Positions 43,352-50,359 of a stretch of DNA of 64,000 nt are shown here, in pieces. The stretch covers positions 674,501 through 738,500 of the forward strand of contig NZ_CP104883.1 in the NCBI RefSeq assembly GCF_025449335.1, written 5' to 3'. The stretch comes from Bartonella sp. HY328. Its GTDB lineage: Bacteria; Pseudomonadota; Alphaproteobacteria; Rhizobiales; Rhizobiaceae. The notes beneath the pieces are model-generated. The model saw only the letters and a list, made by a program, of their open reading frames with translations, did no database searches and had not been told where the DNA came from. The translations under genes were made by a program, and so were the position numbers. Numbering within the stretch: position 1 is the stretch's first letter; each line of letters begins with the position of its first letter.

Positions 43352-43548
43352 TTTTTTATTCCTATTTTTATCAATGATGTGATGTTACTCGCATCACTGC
43401 TTTACGACTTACAAACCACGCATTTATAAAGTATTGCAGTTTATAATTTTTATTCATGCTTGCTATAATGAAAAAATGGAATAAGGGCAAGGGCTGAGAA
43501 ATTGGTTATGGGTATCCTTTCTGCTGTGTAAAGGCTTTAGTAAATTAT

Positions 43549-43605
43549 GCCTCCATAAATGCCTTTTGTTACAACACAGTCATGCATTTGTGCATTCATG
43601 GAGGC
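43549..43605 (-). terminator. Long hairpin beyond the Old Yellow Enzyme gene
   Basis: GCCTCCAT (43549-43556) pairs with ATGGAGGC (43598-43605), with partly paired inner sequence (AATGC/GCATT). It lies 20 bp past the stop of the flavoprotein gene. A T-run is lacking, so its terminator function is uncertain. Confidence 0.45.
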
Positions 43606-43624
43606 CTAGCTTTCAAAAACTATA

Positions 43625-44692
43625 CTAAAAAGCGCGATTATAGGATTTTGGCACAAAATCTATAGGGCTAAAATCTGCACCTTTTTGATTATATTGGGCG
43701 TTTAATAGCCAATAGGGATCGCGTAATAAGCCTCTGCCGACCGCAATAAGATCAGCTGCATTGCTACCTAATACAAAATCAGCAACCTGCGGATCATCTA
43801 ACATGCCAACTGCAATAACCGGCACGCCCGTTGCTTTTTTAACTGCGTCTGCAAGATATACCTGATAACCAGCATGAAAAGTTGGTGTATGGTTAGGGTC
43901 TAATTTGCCGTCTCCGCCGCCACTGACGTGAATAACATCTGCCCCAGCTGCAACAAATCGTTTGGCGACTTGGCATCCATAATCAACATCAAAACCATTT
44001 TCACCATATTCTTGTGCTGATATTCGTACAAAAAGAGGCATTTCAGCCGGCATGACCTCTTTTGCAGCTTTAATAACGCGCTCACCAAATAGCATTTTGT
44101 CTTTGCCATATTCATCATTGCGAAGATTCATTTTAGGCGAATAAAATTGATGAATGAGATAGCCATGGGCGCCATGCAATTCAATGGCATCAAAGCCAGC
44201 TTCAACAGCGCGTTTAACAGAATTGCGAAAAGCTACTACCAACTCATCAATTTCATCAAGGCTTAATGCGTGGGGCATTTGATAAGCCCATTTGCCATCC
44301 CCTGCGTCAGCACTTCCATCATATATCATGGCTGATGATGAAACGACATTAGCTGTGCCAAGCGCTTTGCGTCCTGCATGGGCAATTTGGATGGCTATTT
44401 TTGCGCCTTGTTTATGGGCAGCATCAACAATGGGTTTAAATGCATCTCTTTGTTCATCATTCCACAAGCCTAAGCAGTTGGGTGAAATACGGCCATTGGC
44501 TGCCACATTGGTCATTTCAACAATGATAAGCCCAACGCCGCCAACAGCGCGCGATGCATAATGAATATGATGCCAATCATTAGGTATTCCATCTTGCGCG
44601 TGGTATTGACACATGGGCGGCATAACGACGCGGTTTTTCAATTCAAGGTTTTTAATATTATATGCTGTGTTGAGATAACGCAATTTTGCCAT
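43625..44692 (-). CDS. Old Yellow Enzyme family NADPH dehydrogenase (YqjM/NamA-like)
   Basis: A 355-residue FMN-dependent ene-reductase. The YqjM-class fingerprints are present: NRVVMPPMCQY with the redox-tuning Cys (residue 28), HYASRAVGGVGLIIVEMTNV, AIQIAHAGRKA, and the substrate-binding pair in FDAIELHGAHGYLIHQFYSP. The C-terminal phosphate-binding part reads VIAVGMLDD and DLIAVGRGLLRDPYW. Such enzymes reduce activated C=C bonds or nitro groups. It diverges from a LysR regulator 93 bp away, which probably controls it. Confidence 0.93.
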   Translation of the reverse strand: MAKLRYLNTAYNIKNLELKNRVVMPPMCQYHAQDGIPNDWHHIHYASRAVGGVGLIIVEMTNVAANGRISPNCLGLWNDEQRDAFKPIVDAAHKQGAKIAIQIAHAGRKALGTANVVSSSAMIYDGSADAGDGKWAYQMPHALSLDEIDELVVAFRNSVKRAVEAGFDAIELHGAHGYLIHQFYSPKMNLRNDEYGKDKMLFGERVIKAAKEVMPAEMPLFVRISAQEYGENGFDVDYGCQVAKRFVAAGADVIHVSGGGDGKLDPNHTPTFHAGYQVYLADAVKKATGVPVIAVGMLDDPQVADFVLGSNAADLIAVGRGLLRDPYWLLNAQYNQKGADFSPIDFVPKSYNRAF

Positions 44693-44784
44693 TTGAATTA
44701 GTCCTAACTATCAATAAATCTGCTTGAAGCCTATCTTAGCTGCTGTTATCAGTAAAATAAATGATTTGTATAATTGGTATAAAT

Positions 44785-45717
44785 ATGGATAATATCAAGA
44801 CGCTTGATCTTAATTTATTAAAAGCTTTAAATGCACTTTTAGAAGAATGTAATGTTACAAAAGCTGCCAATAAATTATCGCTGACGCAACCTGCGGTGAG
44901 CAGCATGTTAAACCGGTTGCGTGACAAATTTAATGATCCATTATTTGTAAGAAGCTCACACGGCATCGTGCCGACCAACCGCGCTTTAAGCTTGGCAGCG
45001 CCTGTAAAGCAAATTTTGTCTGACATTGATAAGCTTGTTCAACCGGTGGTTTTTGATCCAGCATTTTTAGATGTAACTTTTAAAATTGCCGCCAATGATA
45101 ACGATATGCAGGTTATTGGACTTCCCTTTATTCTTGCATTAAAAAAAATTGCACCTCGGGTAAATCTTTCTTTTATTTCTTACCACCATGTTGATGTGCA
45201 ATCGATGTTGGCACGCGGTGAACTAGATCTTATTTTAACTGACCCAATAAATTCACCACCATTATTACGCAGTCGTATTATTTATCATGAGCGTTATGTT
45301 TGTTTGATGCGTAAAGATCACCCTATGGCGCAAAAACAAAATTTGACGCTTGATGAGTTTTGTTCGCTTGAGCATATTTTGGTGTCGAATGATGGTGGGC
45401 AATTTTATGGTGTTACCGATGAAGCATTGGCAAAAATTGGTCGTAAACGCCGAGTGGCTTTATCGGTGACCAGCTTTTTAATGTTACCTAGTATTTTGCA
45501 AAAAAGTGATTTTATAACTGTTGCACCCGAACGGTTAGCGAAAACTTTTAGCAATTTGGCATTGCTGCCGCCTCCAGTTGAGGTTGGTGGTTATACAAAA
45601 ATTATGGCATGGCATGAACGTAACCACCATGATCAGATCCAAAAATGGCTACGTAAACTTATGCTGCAATCCTTTATCGAGCAATTTAATCATGACGCGC
45701 ATATCGTAGATGAATAG
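44785..45717 (+). CDS. LysR-family transcriptional regulator (NodD/NahR-like group)
   Basis: A 310-residue LysR regulator. The N-terminal helix-turn-helix is LNLLKALNALLEECNVTKAANKLSLTQPAVSSMLNRLRDKFNDPLFVRSSHGIVPT, and the rest is the periplasmic-binding-protein-like effector domain (FKIAANDNDMQVIGLPF, ARGELDLILTD, ERYVCLMRKDHPMA). The sequence resembles the NodD/NahR subgroup, which responds to aromatic compounds. The frame opens at 44761; the ATG at 44785 gives the usual start. It diverges from an Old Yellow Enzyme gene, its likely target. Confidence 0.88.
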   Translation: MDNIKTLDLNLLKALNALLEECNVTKAANKLSLTQPAVSSMLNRLRDKFNDPLFVRSSHGIVPTNRALSLAAPVKQILSDIDKLVQPVVFDPAFLDVTFKIAANDNDMQVIGLPFILALKKIAPRVNLSFISYHHVDVQSMLARGELDLILTDPINSPPLLRSRIIYHERYVCLMRKDHPMAQKQNLTLDEFCSLEHILVSNDGGQFYGVTDEALAKIGRKRRVALSVTSFLMLPSILQKSDFITVAPERLAKTFSNLALLPPPVEVGGYTKIMAWHERNHHDQIQKWLRKLMLQSFIEQFNHDAHIVDE

Positions 45718-45785
45718 CATATCAAGCGATACAGACGCTTATTATAACAAAGCCATCACTTTGTAAGAGAAAATTAAAGGCAACG

Positions 45786-46391
45786 TTAAAGACTTGTACG
45801 GGCTTTAAGAGCCGCAGCAAGCGTGCCATCGTCTAGATAATCTAGCTCGCCGCCCACCGGTACGCCATGCGCAAGACGTGTTACTTTAATATTAAATTCT
45901 TCTATAAGATCCGTGATATAATGGGCTGTTGTTTGCCCTTCTACGGTGGCGTTTACTGCCAATATAACTTCTTTTACATTGCCTTGTGCAATGCGGCTTA
46001 CTAAGGATTTGATATTGAGTTGGTCAGGCCCAACGCCATCAAGGGGTGATAATCTACCACCAAGGACATGGTATTTGACCGCCATTAAACCGGCGCGTTC
46101 GAGCGCCCATAGGTCGGAAACATCTTCAACAACGATTAAAATACCATCATCGCGCTTTGGATCACAGCAAATAGAGCAGGGGTCTTTCGTATCAATATTG
46201 CCGCAAACGGAACACACCTTAACATTATCGGCCGCATCTTGCATTGCTTTAGCAAGGGGCACCAATAAGGCCTCCTTTTTTTTCACCAATTGCAAGGCAG
46301 CGCGTCGTGCAGAGCGTGGCCCAAGTCCGGGAACTCGCGCCAATAATTGGATAAGGCGCTCAATTTCAGGGCCAGCGATTGTTTTCGACAT
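45786..46391 (-). CDS. recR: RecR recombination mediator
   Basis: A 201-residue RecR that helps load RecA at gaps in the RecFOR pathway. The N-terminal helix-hairpin-helix includes ARVPGLGPRSARRAALQL. The zinc finger is VCSVCGNIDTKDPCSIC (C-x2-C...C-x2-C), the Toprim segment is GILIVVEDVSDLWALERAGLMAVKYHVLGG with its acidic residue, and the C-terminal part has TRLAHGVPVGGELDYLDDGTLAAAL. In many relatives it sits behind dnaX-ybaB; here it stands alone. Confidence 0.96.
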   Translation of the reverse strand: MSKTIAGPEIERLIQLLARVPGLGPRSARRAALQLVKKKEALLVPLAKAMQDAADNVKVCSVCGNIDTKDPCSICCDPKRDDGILIVVEDVSDLWALERAGLMAVKYHVLGGRLSPLDGVGPDQLNIKSLVSRIAQGNVKEVILAVNATVEGQTTAHYITDLIEEFNIKVTRLAHGVPVGGELDYLDDGTLAAALKARTSL

Positions 46392-46764
46392 AAATTTTAT
46401 TCTCCATCAGCTGTAACTCAAATATAGGATGGACCAGGACATATCAAGAATATAGCTATAAAATTCACCGTTTTTAACTTTTTCTATCAAGTATCGCTTC
46501 CGCATCAAAAGCAGCTAAGACGTTGAAGTAAAGATATGGATTTACTTTTAATATATGATAATTTCAATGTTTGTTTGTTCTATAGTTGCTTGGTTGATTT
46601 TTTAAACAATAAAGATGATGGTGTTATTAAGCAATTGCTGAAGCAGTCGCTGCTTCATGCATCAAATTTTGCCTTTTTGGGCAGGTTCTTTCATGCCAAT
46701 ACAGTAATCAACAATAGCAATATGCAATTATTTAAATCATTTGATAAAGCTTGTCTTAGAGCCG
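46392..46764. other. AT-rich intergenic region upstream of recR without a convincing gene
   Basis: An open frame at 46536-46784 runs into the terminal repeat of the adjacent MITE-like element and has no family resemblance or Shine-Dalgarno, so it is not called. Nothing else is supported. Confidence 0.4.
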
Positions 46765-47048
46765 TTAGGGTCAGGACCTATTAATTTAAATGAAATGGCA
46801 CAATAAACAGCACAAATATACAAGGAGGAGAGCGAAAAGTGGGTGGTATACCCATTTGAGCTTTACGACGCAGTAGATTACAGCTGTTTTTGTGTCCTTT
46901 CAGGATACAAGTAAATTTTCACGATAACTTTGTCGAAGCCCCTTGAAAATATTCATATTTCTCGGCGGATCTTCTCACCTTTAATCTTTGGGTTCTCACA
47001 AAAATTTACTCATACCATTTCGTTCAAATTAATAGGTCCTGACCCTAA
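46765..47048. mobile_element. MITE-like element with 34-bp terminal inverted repeats
   Basis: The ends at 46765-46798 and 47015-47048 are inverted copies matching at 32 of 34 positions, beginning TTAGGGTCAGGACCTATTAA. The 284-bp element has no open frame for a transposase. It sits just beyond the stop of the Ldh2-family gene. No clear target-site duplication is visible. Degenerate single ends (TATAGGTGCTGACCC-type) occur at about 48204-48222 and 54549-54566. Confidence 0.7.
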
Positions 47049-47072
47049 TATTAAAGTCCACTCATATTTTGT

Positions 47073-48092
47073 TTAGTCTTGCAGATAGGATAATAGTTCA
47101 TCATAACGGCTTTTGGTGATTGTAATTCCTTCACGTAAGGCTTTTTGGCGTTGTTGATAGCGCTTATCGCCAGGGAGGCGAACATTTTCACCGCTTTCGC
47201 GAATGAGGTCGAGAAGCTCTTTAACGCGCTTGCTAAAAACTCGGCCATTACCTCGTTGTGGATCGATAATAATAAAAAGTTGACCCGTTTTGGGCGTTTC
47301 TGCTCCTTGATAGTCTTTAAAATCGACCTCTGTAGAAAAGGCCCCGCCAGTAAGGGCCCCAGCCAATATTTCAACCATTAAGATAATAGCAGCACCTTTA
47401 TGGCCGCCAAAGGGCAATAAAGCTCCGCCATCAAGAATAGCTTTAGGGTCATTTGTGCTATTGCCATTGCTATCAATGCCGGAATTATCAGCAAGCATGT
47501 GGCCTTTGCTTGCAGCAATGCGCGTGTCACCATTTGAAAGCGCGCTGGTTGCAAAATCAAAGACTAAAGGATCACTATTGGCAACGGGTGTTGCAAAAGC
47601 AAAAGGATTGGTACCGTAAATAGTCTTGCGACCTCCAGGGTGCACAACAACAGCAAGCCCTGCAACAAAACTTAATGCAACAAGCCCCTCGCGCGCAAAA
47701 GGTTCAACGTCTGGCCAAAGGGCACTTAAATGATGCGATGAAGCAATGGATAAAACGCAAACACCACTTTCTTTAACCTTTTGTAAAACAAGTGGTTTGG
47801 CCTTATCAAGCGAAACCTGCGCAAACCCATTATCAGCATCAACACGAATAAAAGATGCACCGCAATCTTCAATTTTAGGGTTGGCGTTTCCACTTACCCA
47901 TCCGCATTTTAAGGAAGATAAATACCCCGCAACACGAAAGAGTCCATGGCTAAGAGTTCCATCTGCTTCACAGCTTACGCAGTTATCAGCAATTAGTTTT
48001 GCTGTATCTTTTCCTACATTAGCCTTTATCAAAATGCGTTTTACCAAGTCACTCAAATCTTCAAATGATAGTGTTACAGTTTGGTTTGGCAT
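47073..48092 (-). CDS. Malate/L-lactate dehydrogenase (Ldh2) family NAD(P)H oxidoreductase
   Basis: A 339-residue enzyme of the Ldh2 superfamily, which includes ureidoglycolate, malate and delta-1-piperideine-2-carboxylate dehydrogenases. It carries DNCVSCEADGTLSHGLFRVAGYL, ADNGFAQVSLDKAKPLVLQKVKESGVCVLSIASSHHLSALWPDVEPFAREGLVALSF, YGTNPFAFATPV and LLPFGGHKGAAIILMVEILAGALTGG. The conserved His (SHG region) and the FGGHKG loop are intact. The two-His SSHHLSALW segment resembles imine-reductase members, so a role in proline/lysine catabolism (piperideine or pyrroline carboxylate reduction) is likely but not certain. Confidence 0.88.
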   Translation of the reverse strand: MPNQTVTLSFEDLSDLVKRILIKANVGKDTAKLIADNCVSCEADGTLSHGLFRVAGYLSSLKCGWVSGNANPKIEDCGASFIRVDADNGFAQVSLDKAKPLVLQKVKESGVCVLSIASSHHLSALWPDVEPFAREGLVALSFVAGLAVVVHPGGRKTIYGTNPFAFATPVANSDPLVFDFATSALSNGDTRIAASKGHMLADNSGIDSNGNSTNDPKAILDGGALLPFGGHKGAAIILMVEILAGALTGGAFSTEVDFKDYQGAETPKTGQLFIIIDPQRGNGRVFSKRVKELLDLIRESGENVRLPGDKRYQQRQKALREGITITKSRYDELLSYLQD

Positions 48093-48413
48093 AGTTTTGT
48101 CCTAAAGCTTGCATGAGTATATCTACCTTTTAACCAACACACTAAAATGTTTCAAGTAAATGCTGGTTTACTCGTTGCTTTGTTTAATAAGGCATGATCT
48201 TTATAGGTGCTGACCCTTAGCCTGCACAAAAAATTCGTTGAAATAAGTGCTATTGTTGAATAGTATAAGCTTTGTGCCATCAACATTAAAAACGCAAATA
48301 TTTTTCTTCATTGTCAAGAAAATGGAAACAAGTCGTTACGATTTATTAGCTTCACAAATTCTTCTATTGAGTTACTCTAACAACAAGTTATCGTAAACCA
48401 AAAGGAATTTTTT
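48093..48413. other. Intergenic region before yceI with a decayed element end
   Basis: TATAGGTGCTGACCC at about 48204-48218 is a degenerate match to the end of the MITE-like element at 46765-47048. No gene is seen, and the yceI promoter could not be fixed. Confidence 0.35.
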
Positions 48414-49022
48414 ATGCGCCTTATCAAGACCCTTGCTACCGTTGCTCTTCTTGCTGTAAGCAGCAGCTTTGCGCATGCTGCTTCAATTGAGGCTCCACAA
48501 GGCAATTATTCTTTGGATCCAAACCACACTAATCTGCTTTGGAGTGTTTCGCACTTTGGCCTTTCAAATTACATTGCCCGCTTTGATAAAATTGAAGGTA
48601 ACCTTGTTCTCGATCCAGCAGATGTTTCAAAATCAACTCTTGAAGTTACTGTAGATCCAGCTTCGGTTGACACCAATCACCAGTCGGAACCTAATAAGTT
48701 TAATGAAGAATTAGCTGGCGAAAAGTTCTTTGATGTTGCTCAGTATAAAACCATTACTTTCAAATCAACTGCTATTGAAGTAACTGGCGAAAAGACTGGT
48801 AAAGTAACTGGTGATTTGACATTCCACGGTGTAACCAAACCAGTAACTTTGGATGTTACCTTTAATACAGCTCTTACGCCGCATCCTATGACTAAAAAGG
48901 CAGCCCTTGGTTTTTCAGCTAAAGGCGTTATTAAACGCTCTGAATTTGGTTTAAGCGCCATGGTGCCAATGGTTAGCGATGATGTAAATCTGGTTATTGA
49001 AACCGAATTCCATCAGCAATAA
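48414..49022 (+). CDS. YceI family periplasmic lipid-binding protein
   Basis: A 202-residue protein. A signal peptide ends SSSFAHAAS. The YceI beta-barrel follows: YSLDPNHTNLLWSVSHFGLSNYIARFDKIEGNLVLDP, VDTNHQSEPNKFNEELAGEKFFDVAQYKTITFKST, GDLTFHGVTKPVTLDVTFN and GFSAKGVIKRSEFGLSAMVPMVSDDVNLVIE. The family binds isoprenoid-type lipids and is often induced by alkaline or osmotic stress. A strong terminator follows and directly abuts a copy of the 104-bp intergenic repeat. Confidence 0.94.
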   Translation: MRLIKTLATVALLAVSSSFAHAASIEAPQGNYSLDPNHTNLLWSVSHFGLSNYIARFDKIEGNLVLDPADVSKSTLEVTVDPASVDTNHQSEPNKFNEELAGEKFFDVAQYKTITFKSTAIEVTGEKTGKVTGDLTFHGVTKPVTLDVTFNTALTPHPMTKKAALGFSAKGVIKRSEFGLSAMVPMVSDDVNLVIETEFHQQ

Positions 49023-49028
49023 TAGTTT

Positions 49029-49074
49029 AATCCGCCCTATGTTTTAGCCAATTTGGCGCATAGGGCGGATTTTT
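49029..49074 (+). terminator. Rho-independent terminator of yceI
   Basis: AATCCGCCCTATG (49029-49041) pairs with CATAGGGCGGATT, followed by TTTTATT. Confidence 0.88.
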
Positions 49075-49076
49075 AT

Positions 49077-49180
49077 TAGAGCGTTTTTAAAAAAGTGTGA
49101 AGCGGTTTTCAGACAAAAAACGCGGTGTAAACAATAGATTTGAGCGCCGATCTGATCCAAACAGATCGAAATGCGCTCTA
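49077..49180. repeat. Dispersed 104-bp palindromic repeat (RIME-like), copy 2, inverted
   Basis: The same length and ends (TAGAGCG ... CGCTCTA) as the copy at 35908-36011, in the opposite orientation. Read on the minus strand it keeps the GATCAGATCGGCGCTC core and the AACCGCTTCACACTTTTTT block with scattered substitutions. Confidence 0.85.
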
Positions 49181-49212
49181 AGCATCTTGTGGTGCGGTTT
49201 CTTAATTAATTG

Positions 49213-49835
49213 CTATTTCTTATGCAGTCCGGCTGCAATAAGATCTTGTTTGCTGACATTGCCTTGTAGCGTGCAAGAAATAGTGACAACTTTTGGTTTT
49301 TTACGTTGCTCGATAATAAGCACTTTTTCAGCGACTTCTGGGCTTGGTATAGTGCCGTGCATTGCATTTCTATTTTGCTGCCATTTGCCATTTTTTCCAG
49401 TTTTTATCATCGGATTATAAATATAAATCTCTCTATCTTGAATAAGTTTTTTGTTTTTAGAAAGTAAAGAAATAATTTGTTTTAATGATTGAGGTGATTC
49501 AAACCCCCAATAATAATATTTGCCCTGTGGTCCGGGCATTCCTTGTTTCTTAAATAAATCAAAATCAGAATAATCAATCACAAATTTATTGATTTTTATA
49601 CCTTCAGCTGTAGTATAATTTAAAGGTACGGATAAACTTCCCTTCGCTTCGATATTGGTCGTATTTAACTGATTGGAGAGGCCCTTGAAGCTCGGTATTT
49701 TTTTTATTTCCTAAAGAAACTGTTGTCGCATTGCATTAACGCGTCAACTGCTGATTGGGGAACCGGTTGGGCGTTTGCACTGCAAAACGCGCCTATAAAG
49801 ATAAGTGCAAAAGCACTGGTCCAAATTTTCTTCAT
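49213..49835 (-). pseudogene. Frameshifted secreted protein of unknown function
   Basis: The minus strand starts with an ATG at 49835 and a clear signal peptide (MKKIWTSAFALIFIGAFCSANAQ), then PVPQSAVDALMQCDNSFFRK and a TAA. One base out of frame, coding resumes at IKKIPSFKGLSNQLN and runs through EAKGSLSVPLNYTTAEGIKINKF, YWGFESPQSLKQII and TISCTLQGNVSKQDLIAAGLHKK to the stop at 49213. The breakpoint must lie at the AGGAAAT near 49707-49712, because each frame has a stop on one side. Restored length is about 205 residues. The family is not recognised. Confidence 0.7.
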
Positions 49836-50359
49836 GTCGTCCTGCTTTAGTTGAAATAATGATATATGGGTAAAATAACATTCTAATCAGTCATTTTAAT
49901 ATATATTTTTTGAGTTCAAAATCACAAATCTTTGGTTTTATATTGCAATAGTTTTCGAGTTGATTTTGATGAAAATGAAATGCCTTCGGGATATAAAAGG
50001 CCACTTGCATTTCTTTATGGGTTTTAAAGAAATAGCTTTTTTCTATAATTTTAGATAATTTTTGTTTTATTTCGATAAAGTCCGTTGTAAAAGGCTTTTA
50101 TGAAACATTATGGAAAAAGTATATTTATAATATGTAGCAGACGAATTGACGGGCGAATTAGTCGCCCGGCCTTTTATCTGGCCGATTAGGTCATGAAAAG
50201 GTCCGGGGATTTTTATGCCGTTTAATGGTGGGTAACCATTAAATATAGTCAGCGCTATTGCGCTTTGTTGCCAATTCAAATTTGCCTATATTGATCGTTT
50301 CAATATAATAAGCTTATTTCCAATTATATTGTCAAAAAGACAATCAGAAAGATTTTTCA
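49836..50359. other. Intergenic region upstream of ileS with hairpins
   Basis: CGGGCGA (50150-50156) pairs perfectly with TCGCCCG (50162-50168), followed by GGCC-TTTTATCT-GGCC. The area 50130-50260 is more GC-rich than its flanks. Frames on both strands through it look protein-like in part but contain stops or lack starts. It may be a leader of ileS or a decayed element. No T-box is expected in this group of bacteria, and none is seen. Confidence 0.4.

Noticed and set aside
46536..46784. 82-codon ORF before the MITE-like element
   Set aside because: No Shine-Dalgarno or family match, and its 3' end is the terminal repeat of the element.
50067..50279. 70-codon minus-strand ORF upstream of ileS
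   Set aside because: Overlaps a hairpin-rich segment, has no start signals, and its apparent protein character is shared by frames on the other strand.
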